A DNA stretch of 13,977 nt, from assembly GCA_964453205.1 (NCBI GenBank), contig CAYVRC010000164.1:1-13977 (forward strand). Reading direction: 5' to 3'. The first letter of the stretch is position 1; each line of letters begins with the position of its first letter. The notes below the pieces were generated by a model. That model did no database searches. It was not told the origin of the DNA and saw only the letters and a program-made list of their open reading frames with translations. Made by a program: the position numbers and the translations under genes. This document shows positions 1-7,603 of the stretch, piece by piece. Source of the DNA: Crateriforma sp964453205 (GTDB lineage: Bacteria > Planctomycetota > Planctomycetia > Pirellulales > Pirellulaceae).

Positions 1-291
1 CGCCACCCCAACCAACGATGTCAGCCCGTGGCCGCAAGCTGACCGCGTTAAACCCCACGCATGGCGAACTCGCGGAAACATTTCGGGGGTGACGACGATC
101 CCGCCGCATCCCCGTCTTCGAATCAAAAGTCGCAAGCTGTTTCTGTGAAACAACTTAGGTGGTTCAGTCGGATGTCGAACCGGCCACGTTTGGACGCCGC
201 ATGCCCGACGATCTCTAGAGTACGCACTGGCCCCCGCCGGTCAACCTCAGTTCTGTGAATTCATTTTTCCCTTAGCCGGATCAGGAACGTA

Positions 292-313
292 AAGCCTTTA
301 AGAAAAAAGGCTT
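292..313. repeat. Small perfect inverted repeat (8-bp stem, 6-nt loop)
   Basis: AAGCCTTT at 292-299 is followed by a six-base A-rich loop and by AAAGGCTT at 306-313, so the two arms can pair perfectly. No run of T follows on either strand, so it is not a standard intrinsic terminator. It lies about 190 bases before the rhamnulokinase start and could be a leader hairpin, an operator or chance. Confidence 0.4.
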
Positions 314-408
314 AGGGACTTTCGCCTCGACCGCCGGCTGGATCTTTTCGGCTCCGCATTTTAACAATACAGCCTAGTTTCACAAAGCATTTGCTGTCAT
401 CTCCAAAC

Positions 409-421
409 GCCCGCGGCGGGC
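409..421. repeat. GC-rich palindrome upstream of rhaB
   Basis: GCCCGC (409-414), a single G, then GCGGGC (416-421) form a 13-base odd palindrome about 80 bases before the rhamnulokinase start. A one-base spacer is too short for a simple hairpin loop, so a protein-binding half-site pair or chance in GC-rich DNA is more likely. Confidence 0.25.
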
Positions 422-503
422 TGCTAGCCTGTGTCCCGGGCGGCGCCTTAGGTTGGCCGCCCGATCCGAGCATTCAGCCCCCCCAACGATCCGGTGATTT
501 TGA

Positions 504-2027
504 ATGGAATCCGACCCCTTCACGTCGTCTTCTGCCGTCCATTTGGCCGTCGACCTGGGTGCCTCCAGCGGCCGAGTGATCGCCGGCGGATTGGCCGCGG
601 ACGCCACCGGCGGGTCGGAGAAGTTGGCGATCAGCGAAGTCCACCGCTTTGCCAACGAACCGGTGCGGGTTCAGGATTCGCTGCACTGGAACATGCTTTC
701 ACTGTGGCAAAACATCCAGGACGGCCTGCGGATCGCCGGTCGCCGGCACCGCGAGATTCACAGCGTCGGCGTGGATTCTTGGGGCGTCGATTACGCCTTG
801 TTGGACCGGCTGGGCCAATTGACCGGGCCGGTTCGCTGTTATCGTGACCCGCGGACCCGAGGCATGATGGAGGCCGCTTGTCGACGCGTCCCGCGTGACG
901 AGATCTTTCGGGCGACGGGGCTGCAGTTCATGGAAATCAACACGATTTACCAGCTTTTCGCGGCCGCCCAGGCAGGCGAACCCTCGCTCGAATTCGCCGA
1001 ATCGTTCCTGATGATCGGCGACCTGTTTCATTGGCTGATCAGCGGCGAGAAATCCGTCGAGGCGACGAACGCTTCGACGACTCAGTTGCTGGACCCCCGC
1101 ACCCGGCGGTGGTCGACGGAATTGCTCGGCGGTCTGGGGATTCCGGCGAAATTGTTCGCCGATCCGACGCCACCGGGCACGCGGCTGGGCACGGTTCAGA
1201 GGAGCGTGGCCGAAGTCACGGGTCTGAGCGACGTCCCGGTGATCGTCCCGGCGACCCACGACACCGCTTCGGCGATCTTGGCGGTTCCGGCCGGCGAGTT
1301 CGCGCCGGCGAAACCTGACTGGTGTTACATCAGCAGCGGCACTTGGTCGCTGATGGGGTGTGAGCTTCCCGAGCCGATGATCACACCGCTCTGTGCGGAG
1401 CTGAACTTTACGAACGAAGGCGGCGTGGCCGGCAGCACTCGGTTGCTGAAGAACATCGGCGGCCTGTGGGTGTTCCAGCAGATCCGCCAATCCCTGGCCC
1501 GGCGGGACATCGACGTGTCTTGGGACCAGATGGCCGCGGCGGCCGCCGCGGCGCCGGAGTTCGCATTGTTGATCGATCCGGATCATCCCGACTTTCTTGC
1601 TCCCCCCGACATGATCGACGCGATCACGGAGGTGGCCCGGCGATGCGGTCAACGCGTTCCGGATGACCACGGCGTGATGTTCCGCGCGGCGCTGGAGGGG
1701 CTGGCACTGCGTTACCGGGCTTGTCTTTCGATGCTCGAATCGCTGACCGATAGTCGCATCGAAACGATTCACATCGTCGGCGGCGGATCGCAGAACGAAC
1801 TGCTTTGCCAGATGACGGCCGACGCCTGCAACCGCCGCGTCGTCGCCGGGCCGGCCGAAGCGACGGCGATCGGCAACGTGTTGATGCAGATGTTGGGGCT
1901 GGGCCAGTTGGCGTCGATCGACGAAGCCCGCGGTTTGGTTCGGCGGAGCTTCGCCGCGAAGACTTTCGAGCCGGCCGACCCCGGCCGCTGGGACGAACCG
2001 GCCGAACGTTTCGCCGACAACCGGTGA
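504..2027 (+). CDS. rhaB: Rhamnulokinase (FGGY carbohydrate kinase family)
   Basis: This cytoplasmic kinase probably phosphorylates L-rhamnulose with ATP to give L-rhamnulose 1-phosphate, the second step of L-rhamnose breakdown. The 507 residues are close to the length of E. coli RhaB (about 489). Family marks are clear. The N-terminal phosphate-binding loop DLGASSGR is at 17-24. A GVDSWGVDYALLD stretch and CYRDPRT follow, then INTIYQL. The motif PATHDTASA contains the likely catalytic base Asp253. Next come SSGTWSLMG and NEGGVAGSTRLLKNIGG, and the C-terminal ATP-side motif GGGSQNELLCQMTADACNRR. The ATG at 504 places the first strand at the usual position. It has no strong ribosome site. No other rhamnose or fucose gene is next to it, so the exact ketose substrate (rhamnulose or the related fuculose) rests on family resemblance only. 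Confidence 0.93.
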   Translation: MESDPFTSSSAVHLAVDLGASSGRVIAGGLAADATGGSEKLAISEVHRFANEPVRVQDSLHWNMLSLWQNIQDGLRIAGRRHREIHSVGVDSWGVDYALLDRLGQLTGPVRCYRDPRTRGMMEAACRRVPRDEIFRATGLQFMEINTIYQLFAAAQAGEPSLEFAESFLMIGDLFHWLISGEKSVEATNASTTQLLDPRTRRWSTELLGGLGIPAKLFADPTPPGTRLGTVQRSVAEVTGLSDVPVIVPATHDTASAILAVPAGEFAPAKPDWCYISSGTWSLMGCELPEPMITPLCAELNFTNEGGVAGSTRLLKNIGGLWVFQQIRQSLARRDIDVSWDQMAAAAAAAPEFALLIDPDHPDFLAPPDMIDAITEVARRCGQRVPDDHGVMFRAALEGLALRYRACLSMLESLTDSRIETIHIVGGGSQNELLCQMTADACNRRVVAGPAEATAIGNVLMQMLGLGQLASIDEARGLVRRSFAAKTFEPADPGRWDEPAERFADNR

Positions 2028-2125
2028 CCCTTCGCCGTGAAAGCAAGGGTCGGTAGTCGGGATCGCCTTTGACCCGATACACTGAACCTTTCCCGGTCAC
2101 CTCTTCTTTACGCTCGCAAAGCTTT
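2028..2125 (+). other. rhaB to DUF3467 intergenic segment with weak inverted repeats
   Basis: This gap contains two weak inverted repeats. ACCCTT at 2027-2032 (overlapping the rhaB stop) pairs with AAGGGT at 2046-2051 across a 13-base loop. TCGGG and CCCGA flank an 11-base loop slightly downstream. Neither is followed by a T-run, so a factor-independent terminator is not supported. The gap is long enough to hold a promoter for the next gene, but none could be recognised. Confidence 0.25.
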
Positions 2126-2815
2126 ATGTCCGACAACCAGCCCGATCCCCAGCGTCACGGTGATTCCGGCGAAGGCAAGCCGAACAACCCCGCCTTGCGT
2201 GCCCGCGTGCCCGATCACGTCGCCGACGGCTGTTTCAGCACCGGTGCGATCGTGATGACCGGCCCCAGCGAATACATCGTGGATTTTCTGCAAACCATCG
2301 GCCGGCCCCACCGCATCGCCCGCCGGATCGTGATCCCCCACAACGTCATGCCGCAATTCATTGACGCGTTGCAGAAGAACATCGAACTGTACAAGGAACG
2401 TTTCGGTGACCCGCCGGTGCCCAATCAGCCGCCCAACGATCCCAACGCCCGCCGTCCGTCGCCCCAGGAGATCTACGACGACCTGAAAATGCCCGAAGCA
2501 GTGCTCAGCGGGACTTATGCCAACGGCGTCATGATCGGTCACGGCGCCAACGAGTTCGGCTTGGACTTTTTGACCAGTTTCTTCCCGCAATCGGCGGTCA
2601 GTTCTCGCGTCTTTCTGTCCGCCGGTCAGGTTCCGCGGCTGTTGGATTCGCTCAAGGGTGCCGTCAATCAATTGAACCAACGTCGACAGCAACCGCCCAC
2701 GCCGCCGGGTGATTCGACCCGTTCTTATGATCCGATGAAGGACTTCGAATCGGATCAACGCCCGCCCGGCGACGACGACCCGGATGCACCAAAGTCCGAC
2801 GACGACTCGGTTTGA
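2126..2815 (+). CDS. Protein with two tandem DUF3467-like domains
   Basis: No biochemical function is known to me for this 229-residue, probably cytoplasmic protein. It appears to hold two copies of a DUF3467-like unit. Copy 1 (about 31-94) reads through TGAIVMTGPSEYIVDFL, a basic strand RIARRIVIP and helix DALQKNIELYKERFG. Copy 2 (about 126-187) has NGVMIGHGANEFGLDFL, SSRVFLS and RLLDSLKGAVNQLNQR. Both share the G-x-x-E-(2-3 residues)-DFL core and the strand-then-amphipathic-helix order. DUF3467 proteins are usually about 100 residues with one copy, so this is roughly double length. The ends are polar and probably disordered, with an Asp-rich tail at 205-229. The ATG at 2126 was preferred over an upstream in-frame non-ATG start at 2069, which would add 19 residues outside the domain. 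No ribosome site marks either start. Confidence 0.8.
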   Translation: MSDNQPDPQRHGDSGEGKPNNPALRARVPDHVADGCFSTGAIVMTGPSEYIVDFLQTIGRPHRIARRIVIPHNVMPQFIDALQKNIELYKERFGDPPVPNQPPNDPNARRPSPQEIYDDLKMPEAVLSGTYANGVMIGHGANEFGLDFLTSFFPQSAVSSRVFLSAGQVPRLLDSLKGAVNQLNQRRQQPPTPPGDSTRSYDPMKDFESDQRPPGDDDPDAPKSDDDSV

Positions 2816-2858
2816 ACGAGACTCGCCATTGTCCAGTCCCACCCCCGACCTGCCGTTG

Positions 2859-3542
2859 ATGCGTGACTTGCCGCGGGCCTCGGTGCCCCACGGCCTGCCG
2901 TTGGTGCTTGCCAGCGGATCGCCACGGCGCAAACAGCTTTTGGATGCCGCCGGCTACCGTTTCAGCGTCACGCCGGCCGGCCCGCAAGCCGAATGCGGGG
3001 TGTGCAGTCGTGAAACGGCGCCGCAGTTGGTCGCCCGTCACGCGTTCCGAAAAGCCGTCGACGTGGCCGTCCGGTTGACCGCCGCGGATTCGCAACCGGT
3101 GATGATTTTGTCGGCCGACACGGTGGCGTCGTGCGACGCCGCGATCCTGGGCAAACCGGTCGACCGCGAGCACGCCGAGTCGATGCTCCGTCGGCTCAGC
3201 GGTCGACGCCACGACGTGTACACCGGCGTCTGCCTGTGGTCGACCGCCAGCTCTCGGTGCGTCGTCGACGTCGTCCGCACCGAACTGGTCATGAAACCGC
3301 TCAGCGATGAAATGCTCCGTGATTATTTGGACACGGAGCTTTGGGAAGGCAAGGCCGGCTCGTTCGGCTATCAAGACGGCAACGATTGGATCGACTTGGC
3401 GGGCCGGGGCAGCGAGTCGAATGTCGTCGGCCTGCCGATGGAACGTCTTGCAGAATTACTGGAACAATTCGGCACACTAGCCGAAACGGTAAGTACTGAA
3501 ACGGACGACACGGTTTTTCCGCTTCGCTTTTCCGGTTCTTGA
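2859..3542 (+). CDS. maf: Maf family nucleoside triphosphate pyrophosphatase (YhdE-like)
   Basis: Maf proteins hydrolyse non-canonical or pyrimidine nucleoside triphosphates to monophosphate and pyrophosphate in the cytoplasm, cleaning the nucleotide pool. They have been linked to septum inhibition. Motifs are in the expected order (227-residue version). LASGSPRRKQLL lies at 17-28. SADTV holds the likely catalytic Asp87. GKP is at 98-100, SGRRHDVYTGV at 114-124, GKAGSFGYQD at 164-173 and SNVVGLPMERL at 187-197. The SADT form matches the dTTP/UTP-type (YhdE) subgroup rather than the YceF m7GTP type, which usually has a SDQ motif. The start is uncertain. An in-frame ATG at 2784 would overlap the preceding gene by 32 bases and add 25 unconserved residues, so 2859 was chosen. 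The C-terminal tail of about 25 residues lies beyond the usual fold. Confidence 0.88.
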   Translation: MRDLPRASVPHGLPLVLASGSPRRKQLLDAAGYRFSVTPAGPQAECGVCSRETAPQLVARHAFRKAVDVAVRLTAADSQPVMILSADTVASCDAAILGKPVDREHAESMLRRLSGRRHDVYTGVCLWSTASSRCVVDVVRTELVMKPLSDEMLRDYLDTELWEGKAGSFGYQDGNDWIDLAGRGSESNVVGLPMERLAELLEQFGTLAETVSTETDDTVFPLRFSGS

Positions 3543-3570
3543 AAGCCTTCCCCATCTGCCCTGCCCCACC

Positions 3571-3574
3571 GGAG
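3571..3574 (+). promoter_or_regulatory. Ribosome binding site deciding a GTG start
   Basis: GGAG lies five bases before the GTG at 3580. It is one of the few good Shine-Dalgarno matches in the window. It supports the GTG over the internal ATG at 3664 for the DUF1573 gene. Confidence 0.55.
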
Positions 3575-3579
3575 CCATC

Positions 3580-4632
3580 GTGAGCTTTTTCCTTGCCGTG
3601 TTTCACGCCGCGCGAAGTCCTGTCGCTCTCGTCGCACCCCGATCGGAAAGTTTCACTTGGCTGATGGCTCTGTTCGCGTTGGCGACGGCCGGGGCTTCGA
3701 CCGCCGCCGGGCAAGAGTGGGCCGACAAGATGTTCAAGGAGCGCACGCACGACTTTCGTACCGTCGGTCGTGGCGCGAAAGCCGAGTACGCGTTCGAGTT
3801 CACGAATCTGTATCAAGAAGAGGTCCACGTCAGCGCGGTGCGGACCAGTTGCGGCTGCACGACGCCGGTGCTCTCGGCCGACACCCTGAGGACTCACGAA
3901 AAAGCCAAGGTGACGGCAAAGTTCAACACCAATTCGTTCATCGGACAAAAAGGCGCGGTGATCACCGTCGTGTTCGACAAACCGTATTACGCCGAAGTCC
4001 AACTGAACGTCAGCGGATACATTCGCACCGACGTTTCTTTTGATCCGCCCGAAGTCGATTTCGGCGAAATGATGCCGGGCGAAGTGAAAACGAAAACCGT
4101 CACCATCACGAAGACCGGCAACTCGAATTGGCGAATCACCGACGTCCGCAGTCAATGCAAGGACTTGGCCGCGTCGCTGAGCGGGCCGATCGTCTCGCGT
4201 GGCCAAGTGCAATACCGAACGACGGTCCGAAGTCGCGAATCGCTGCCCGAAGGCGACTTGGCCGAACAGCTGACCTTGGTCAGTAACGACCGTGCCTTTC
4301 CGACAACGGAGATGGCCATCGTCGGTCGCGTCCGAAAGCAACTGACCGTTACACCGGAGGCGGTCAGTATCGACACGGTCACCAGCGACGAACCGGTCGA
4401 AAAACGCTTGGTCGTTCGCGGCGAGGTCCCCTTTCGCATCACCGACGTGCGTTGTGACGACGACCGATTCGAATTCGAGATTCCGGCGGATTCGAAAAAA
4501 CTGCATTTCTTGAAGATGCGTTTTTTCGCCGATTCGGAAAACGGCCGCGTGGCCCAGCGGATCAAAGTCGTCACGGATTTGGCGGGCGAAAACACCGCGG
4601 AATTGGTTGTCACCGGTACGGTGCGTCGATAG
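3580..4632 (+). CDS. Exported DUF1573 (ASH/Ig-like) protein
   Basis: This 350-residue protein belongs to the DUF1573 group, common in planctomycetes and Bacteroidetes. Its function is unknown, and the fold is predicted to be repeated immunoglobulin-like beta-sandwiches. An N-terminal hydrophobic segment (about 25-42) ending in AAG-QEW looks like a signal peptide, implying export. The diagnostic motif VRTSCGCTTP is at 87-96 (Cys91 and Cys93), in the first domain. A second beta-rich unit starts near VSFDPPEVDFGEMMPGE, and a third near LTVTPEAVSIDTV. The GTG start gives an unusually long N-region before the hydrophobic core. Starting at ATG 3664 would give a shorter, more ordinary signal, but the GGAG at 3571 favours GTG. 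It lies 37 bases after maf and could be co-transcribed with it. Confidence 0.85.
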   Translation: MSFFLAVFHAARSPVALVAPRSESFTWLMALFALATAGASTAAGQEWADKMFKERTHDFRTVGRGAKAEYAFEFTNLYQEEVHVSAVRTSCGCTTPVLSADTLRTHEKAKVTAKFNTNSFIGQKGAVITVVFDKPYYAEVQLNVSGYIRTDVSFDPPEVDFGEMMPGEVKTKTVTITKTGNSNWRITDVRSQCKDLAASLSGPIVSRGQVQYRTTVRSRESLPEGDLAEQLTLVSNDRAFPTTEMAIVGRVRKQLTVTPEAVSIDTVTSDEPVEKRLVVRGEVPFRITDVRCDDDRFEFEIPADSKKLHFLKMRFFADSENGRVAQRIKVVTDLAGENTAELVVTGTVRR

Positions 4633-4728
4633 CCCACGTTGCGGGATGCGGCGGAAACGAAATACAATCTTGCTTTCCGCCTTCGGAATTCCCGCAAATT
4701 ACGCTATCGGACCCAGCCTGATTCTCGC

Positions 4729-6561
4729 ATGAGCACGACCCAAGCCACCGTCAACGAATCGCTTTCGGCCCTCCAATCCGCCCGATCCGACGGAAAACTG
4801 ACCGAATCGGCTGTCCAAAACATCACCGCTTGGCTGACCGAGCCTCGCTACGCGACTTATCAAGACGCCGTCATCCGGCACATCCGAGACGGACAATGGC
4901 AACAGCTGGACGACGTGTTCTGGACGGTCATCCCGTTCGGGACCGGCGGTCGCCGTGGACGCATGTACGAGATCGGTTCCAACGCGATCAACGATCGCAC
5001 GATCGGTGAAAGTGCCCAGGGACTCGCCGACTACGTGGTCGGGTTCGTCGGGGGTGATGATCTGTCTTGCGCGATCGCTTACGACACCCGTCACCGATCG
5101 CGTCACTTCGCCGAGCTTTGCGCTGGCATCATGGTCGCCGCCGGTTTCAAGGTTTACTTTTTGGACGACTATCGCGCGACACCCCAATTGTCGTTCGCGG
5201 TCCGCGAAAAGAATTGTGACTGTGGCATCATGGTCACGGCCAGTCACAATCCTCCCAGCGACAATGCGGTCAAAGTCTATTGGTCGACCGGCGGCCAAGT
5301 TTTGCCGCCCCACGACAAAGCGATCATCGATAACGTGATGTCGTGTCAAGAGATTCGCGTCACGCCCTTCGACGAAGCGGTCTCCGATGGCCGCGTCGAA
5401 ATGGTGACCGCGGAAATCGACGACAAGTACATCGATGCGGCGATCGACAGCCGTTTCGACGGCCCGCGGGATGCCAAGGTCTTGTACACTCCGCTGCACG
5501 GCGTCGGTTCGGCGGCGGTGATTCCGCTGATGAAACGCGACGGGTTTGACGGCGTCGAAGTCTACGGGCCGCACGCCCAGCCCAGCGGCGATTTCCCCAA
5601 CGTGCCCGGTCACGTTTCCAATCCCGAAAACACGACGGTCTTCGAAGCCCCGATCGAGTACGCCATGTCGAACGGTTTCGATTTGGTTTTGGCGACCGAT
5701 CCGGACGCCGATCGGCTGGGCGTCGCCGCCCCGTTGACGTTGGACACCGCCGGCGATTGGGGCACGTTCAACGGCAACCAGATCGGTGCGATCTTGGCCG
5801 AGTTCATTTTGTCCAAAGCTGGCGAGGCGGGAACGCTGACGCCGGATCACTTCGTCGTCAAAACGTTGGTGACGACCGAACTGATCCGCCGCATCGCCGA
5901 CGGCCACGGCGTCCGCTGTGTCGGCGATTTGCTGGTCGGGTTCAAATACATCGCCGAAGTCATCGATCGCGAAGGACCGGAAAAATTCGTTTTCGGCACC
6001 GAGGAATCGCACGGCTATCTGGTCGGTCAGTATTGCCGCGACAAAGACGGCGCGGTCGCGTGCATGCTGATGGGCGAACTGGCGGCCGAGTTGAAAGCGG
6101 CCGGCCGGTCGATGCACGAATACCTGGCCGACTTGTATCGTGCCCACGGTTTGCACCGCGAAACATTGATCAACGTCTTCATGGAAGGCAGCGAAGGCAT
6201 GGCGTCGATGAAAACGTTGCTGAAAGCTTTCCGCACGTCACCGCCGCCGACGTTGGCCGGCATCCCCGTCAGAGCCGTTCGCGATTACGAATCCGGTACG
6301 GTCACGACCCCGGCCGACGGGAAGACGAGTCCGCTGGCCGGTCCGAGCGGCAACCTGATCATCATGGACTTGGCCGAGGAGGGGAATTACGTCGCGGTGC
6401 GGCCCAGCGGCACCGAACCCAAGATCAAGTTTTATGTCTTTACCAGGTTGCCGGCCGATCAATCTCAAGACCTTTCGGCCGCCGACGTCGTGTTGGGCAA
6501 ACGCATCGAAGGCTTGGAAAAAGACGTTCGCGAGTTCGCCCGTCTGAACTGCACTCCCTGA
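4729..6561 (+). CDS. Phosphoglucomutase/phosphomannomutase family enzyme (PgcA/PGM2-like)
   Basis: This cytoplasmic alpha-D-phosphohexomutase probably interconverts glucose 1-phosphate and glucose 6-phosphate, linking glycolysis to polysaccharide and nucleotide-sugar synthesis. The protein has 610 residues from ATG 4729. The active-site loop TASHNPP carries the phospho-acceptor Ser172. The Mg-binding loop DPDADR is at 324-329. The sugar-recognition loop EESHGYL starts at 425, and the phosphate-binding loop RPSGTEPK is at 558-565. TPLHGVG is also present. The EES(H/Y)GYL form and length resemble the PgcA/PGM2/phosphopentomutase-like branch rather than short PMM/PGM or GlmM, so activity on ribose phosphates is also possible. 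The 90 bases between the previous stop and this ATG can be read in frame from a TTG, but that extension does not resemble the family. Its stop is seven bases before the metal-binding lipoprotein gene. Confidence 0.9.
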   Translation: MSTTQATVNESLSALQSARSDGKLTESAVQNITAWLTEPRYATYQDAVIRHIRDGQWQQLDDVFWTVIPFGTGGRRGRMYEIGSNAINDRTIGESAQGLADYVVGFVGGDDLSCAIAYDTRHRSRHFAELCAGIMVAAGFKVYFLDDYRATPQLSFAVREKNCDCGIMVTASHNPPSDNAVKVYWSTGGQVLPPHDKAIIDNVMSCQEIRVTPFDEAVSDGRVEMVTAEIDDKYIDAAIDSRFDGPRDAKVLYTPLHGVGSAAVIPLMKRDGFDGVEVYGPHAQPSGDFPNVPGHVSNPENTTVFEAPIEYAMSNGFDLVLATDPDADRLGVAAPLTLDTAGDWGTFNGNQIGAILAEFILSKAGEAGTLTPDHFVVKTLVTTELIRRIADGHGVRCVGDLLVGFKYIAEVIDREGPEKFVFGTEESHGYLVGQYCRDKDGAVACMLMGELAAELKAAGRSMHEYLADLYRAHGLHRETLINVFMEGSEGMASMKTLLKAFRTSPPPTLAGIPVRAVRDYESGTVTTPADGKTSPLAGPSGNLIIMDLAEEGNYVAVRPSGTEPKIKFYVFTRLPADQSQDLSAADVVLGKRIEGLEKDVREFARLNCTP

Positions 6562-6568
6562 GCAAACC

Positions 6569-7603
6569 ATGGCATTCATCGTCGGCGGTCGATTTCGTCA
6601 GCCACCCACGTCGGCAAGCGTTTTGTTTTTGTGTTGCTCGGTGATGCTGCTTGTCGGTTGCGGAATGCGGCCCGACGGCGCGTCGACGGCGGCCCGCCGT
6701 AGCGACACGATTCGCGTCGTCGCGACGACGGGCATGGTCGCCGACTTGGTTCGCGCCGTCGGCGGCGATCACGTCAGCGTGGATCAAGTCATCGGTGCGG
6801 GCGTCGATCCGCATTTGTACCAACCGTCACGTGACGACGTCGCGCTGGTCATGTCCGGGGATTTGGTGTTCTATTCCGGTTTGATGCTGGAAGGCAAGCT
6901 GGCCGACACGCTGATCCGAATCGGGAGCGATAAACCGGTCGTCGCGGTGACCGAGAACATCGATGAAGCGTTTTTGCTGCAATCCGACCGCGCCGGAGGT
7001 CACGCCGACCCGCACGTCTGGATGGACGTGTCGGCCTGGTCGCGGTGTGTCGACGTGGTCGCCGGCACGCTTTCCGAACACGATCCCGCCCGAGCCGAGG
7101 ATTACGCTCGGCACGCAAAGGCGTATCAAGCCGAGCTGGCGGCCCTTCACCGGTACGGGTTGGAGCGATTGGCAACCGTGCCGAAAGAAAGCCGGATTCT
7201 GATCACCTCACACGACGCGTTTCATTATTTTGGAAAGGCATACGACTTGGAAGTCCGCGGCATCCAGGGGCTGTCGACCGAATCGGAAGCCGGCCTGCAA
7301 CGGATCAATGAACTGGTCGACTTGTTGGTGGAAAAGCAAATCAAGGCGGTCTTTACCGAAAGTAGTGTATCGGACAAGAACGTCATGGCGTTGATCGAAG
7401 GCGCCGCGTCCAAAGGCGTGGTGATCGATCTCGGTGGCGTGCTGTTTTCCGATGCGATGGGGGCGAAGGGGACATACGAGGGGACGTACATCGGCATGCT
7501 GGATCACAACATCACGACCGTCACGCGGTCACTGGGCGGTGAGGCTCCCGTCGGTGGCATGAACGGTTCTCTGACTTCGGCGGCGGAGGCGCCCCATTCG
7601 TGA
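6569..7603 (+). CDS. Metal ABC transporter solute-binding lipoprotein (TroA/MntA/ZnuA family)
   Basis: This is the cluster A-I binding protein of an importer for Mn2+ or Zn2+. It captures the ion in the periplasm and hands it to the permeases. The 344 residues begin with a lipoprotein signal whose lipobox LVGC makes Cys31 the likely lipidated residue. Metal ligands are inferred by motif: His82 in GVDPHLYQPS, His149 in DPHVWMDV, His215 in SHDAFHYFG and Asp295 in FSDAMG. This His-His-His-Asp set matches Treponema TroA. It differs from the His-His-Glu-Asp site of PsaA-type Mn proteins. The loop before His149 is short and nearly lacks His, unlike the His-rich loop of ZnuA. Metal choice therefore cannot be fixed from sequence. 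The gene starts seven bases after the phosphohexomutase stop and overlaps the ATPase gene by four bases (GTGA), indicating an operon. Confidence 0.92.
   Translation: MAFIVGGRFRQPPTSASVLFLCCSVMLLVGCGMRPDGASTAARRSDTIRVVATTGMVADLVRAVGGDHVSVDQVIGAGVDPHLYQPSRDDVALVMSGDLVFYSGLMLEGKLADTLIRIGSDKPVVAVTENIDEAFLLQSDRAGGHADPHVWMDVSAWSRCVDVVAGTLSEHDPARAEDYARHAKAYQAELAALHRYGLERLATVPKESRILITSHDAFHYFGKAYDLEVRGIQGLSTESEAGLQRINELVDLLVEKQIKAVFTESSVSDKNVMALIEGAASKGVVIDLGGVLFSDAMGAKGTYEGTYIGMLDHNITTVTRSLGGEAPVGGMNGSLTSAAEAPHS
7585..7589 (+). promoter_or_regulatory. Ribosome binding site of the ATPase gene
   Basis: GGAGG lies inside the 3' end of the lipoprotein gene, ten bases before the GTG at 7600. It supports that GTG as a genuine, coupled start. 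Confidence 0.45.

Larger units (their letters stand above)
1..503. other. Upstream region without a supportable gene
   Basis: No convincing gene was found here. A 65-codon open frame at 61-258 has no recognisable domain and a low-complexity composition. One minus-strand frame stays open from about 240 to the left edge, but its translation looks like random GC-rich sequence. The region probably holds the control sequences of the downstream rhamnulokinase gene. Two inverted repeats are visible (292-313 and 409-421). No clear -35/-10 pair could be assigned. Confidence 0.6.

Noticed and set aside
1..240. Minus-strand frame open to the left edge, possibly the start of a divergent gene
   Set aside because: The translated sequence has no recognisable pattern, and no convincing start codon with a ribosome site was found.
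61..258. Small plus-strand open frame (65 codons)
   Set aside because: No ribosome site, domain or downstream context; the length is expected by chance in GC-rich DNA.
292..313. Intrinsic terminator for a gene left of the window
   Set aside because: The stem-loop is real, but no T-run follows on either strand.
699..1772. Minus-strand open frame opposite rhaB
   Set aside because: Arg/Gln/His-rich composition without motifs; rhamnulokinase motifs occupy the plus strand throughout.
4639..4728. TTG-initiated 30-residue extension of the phosphohexomutase
   Set aside because: The extra residues are Arg-rich and outside the family fold. ATG 4729 gives a normal N-terminus.
4699..6156. Long minus-strand open frame (about 485 codons) opposite the phosphohexomutase
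   Set aside because: It has no domain signature. The plus strand carries all four catalytic loops of the mutase family.
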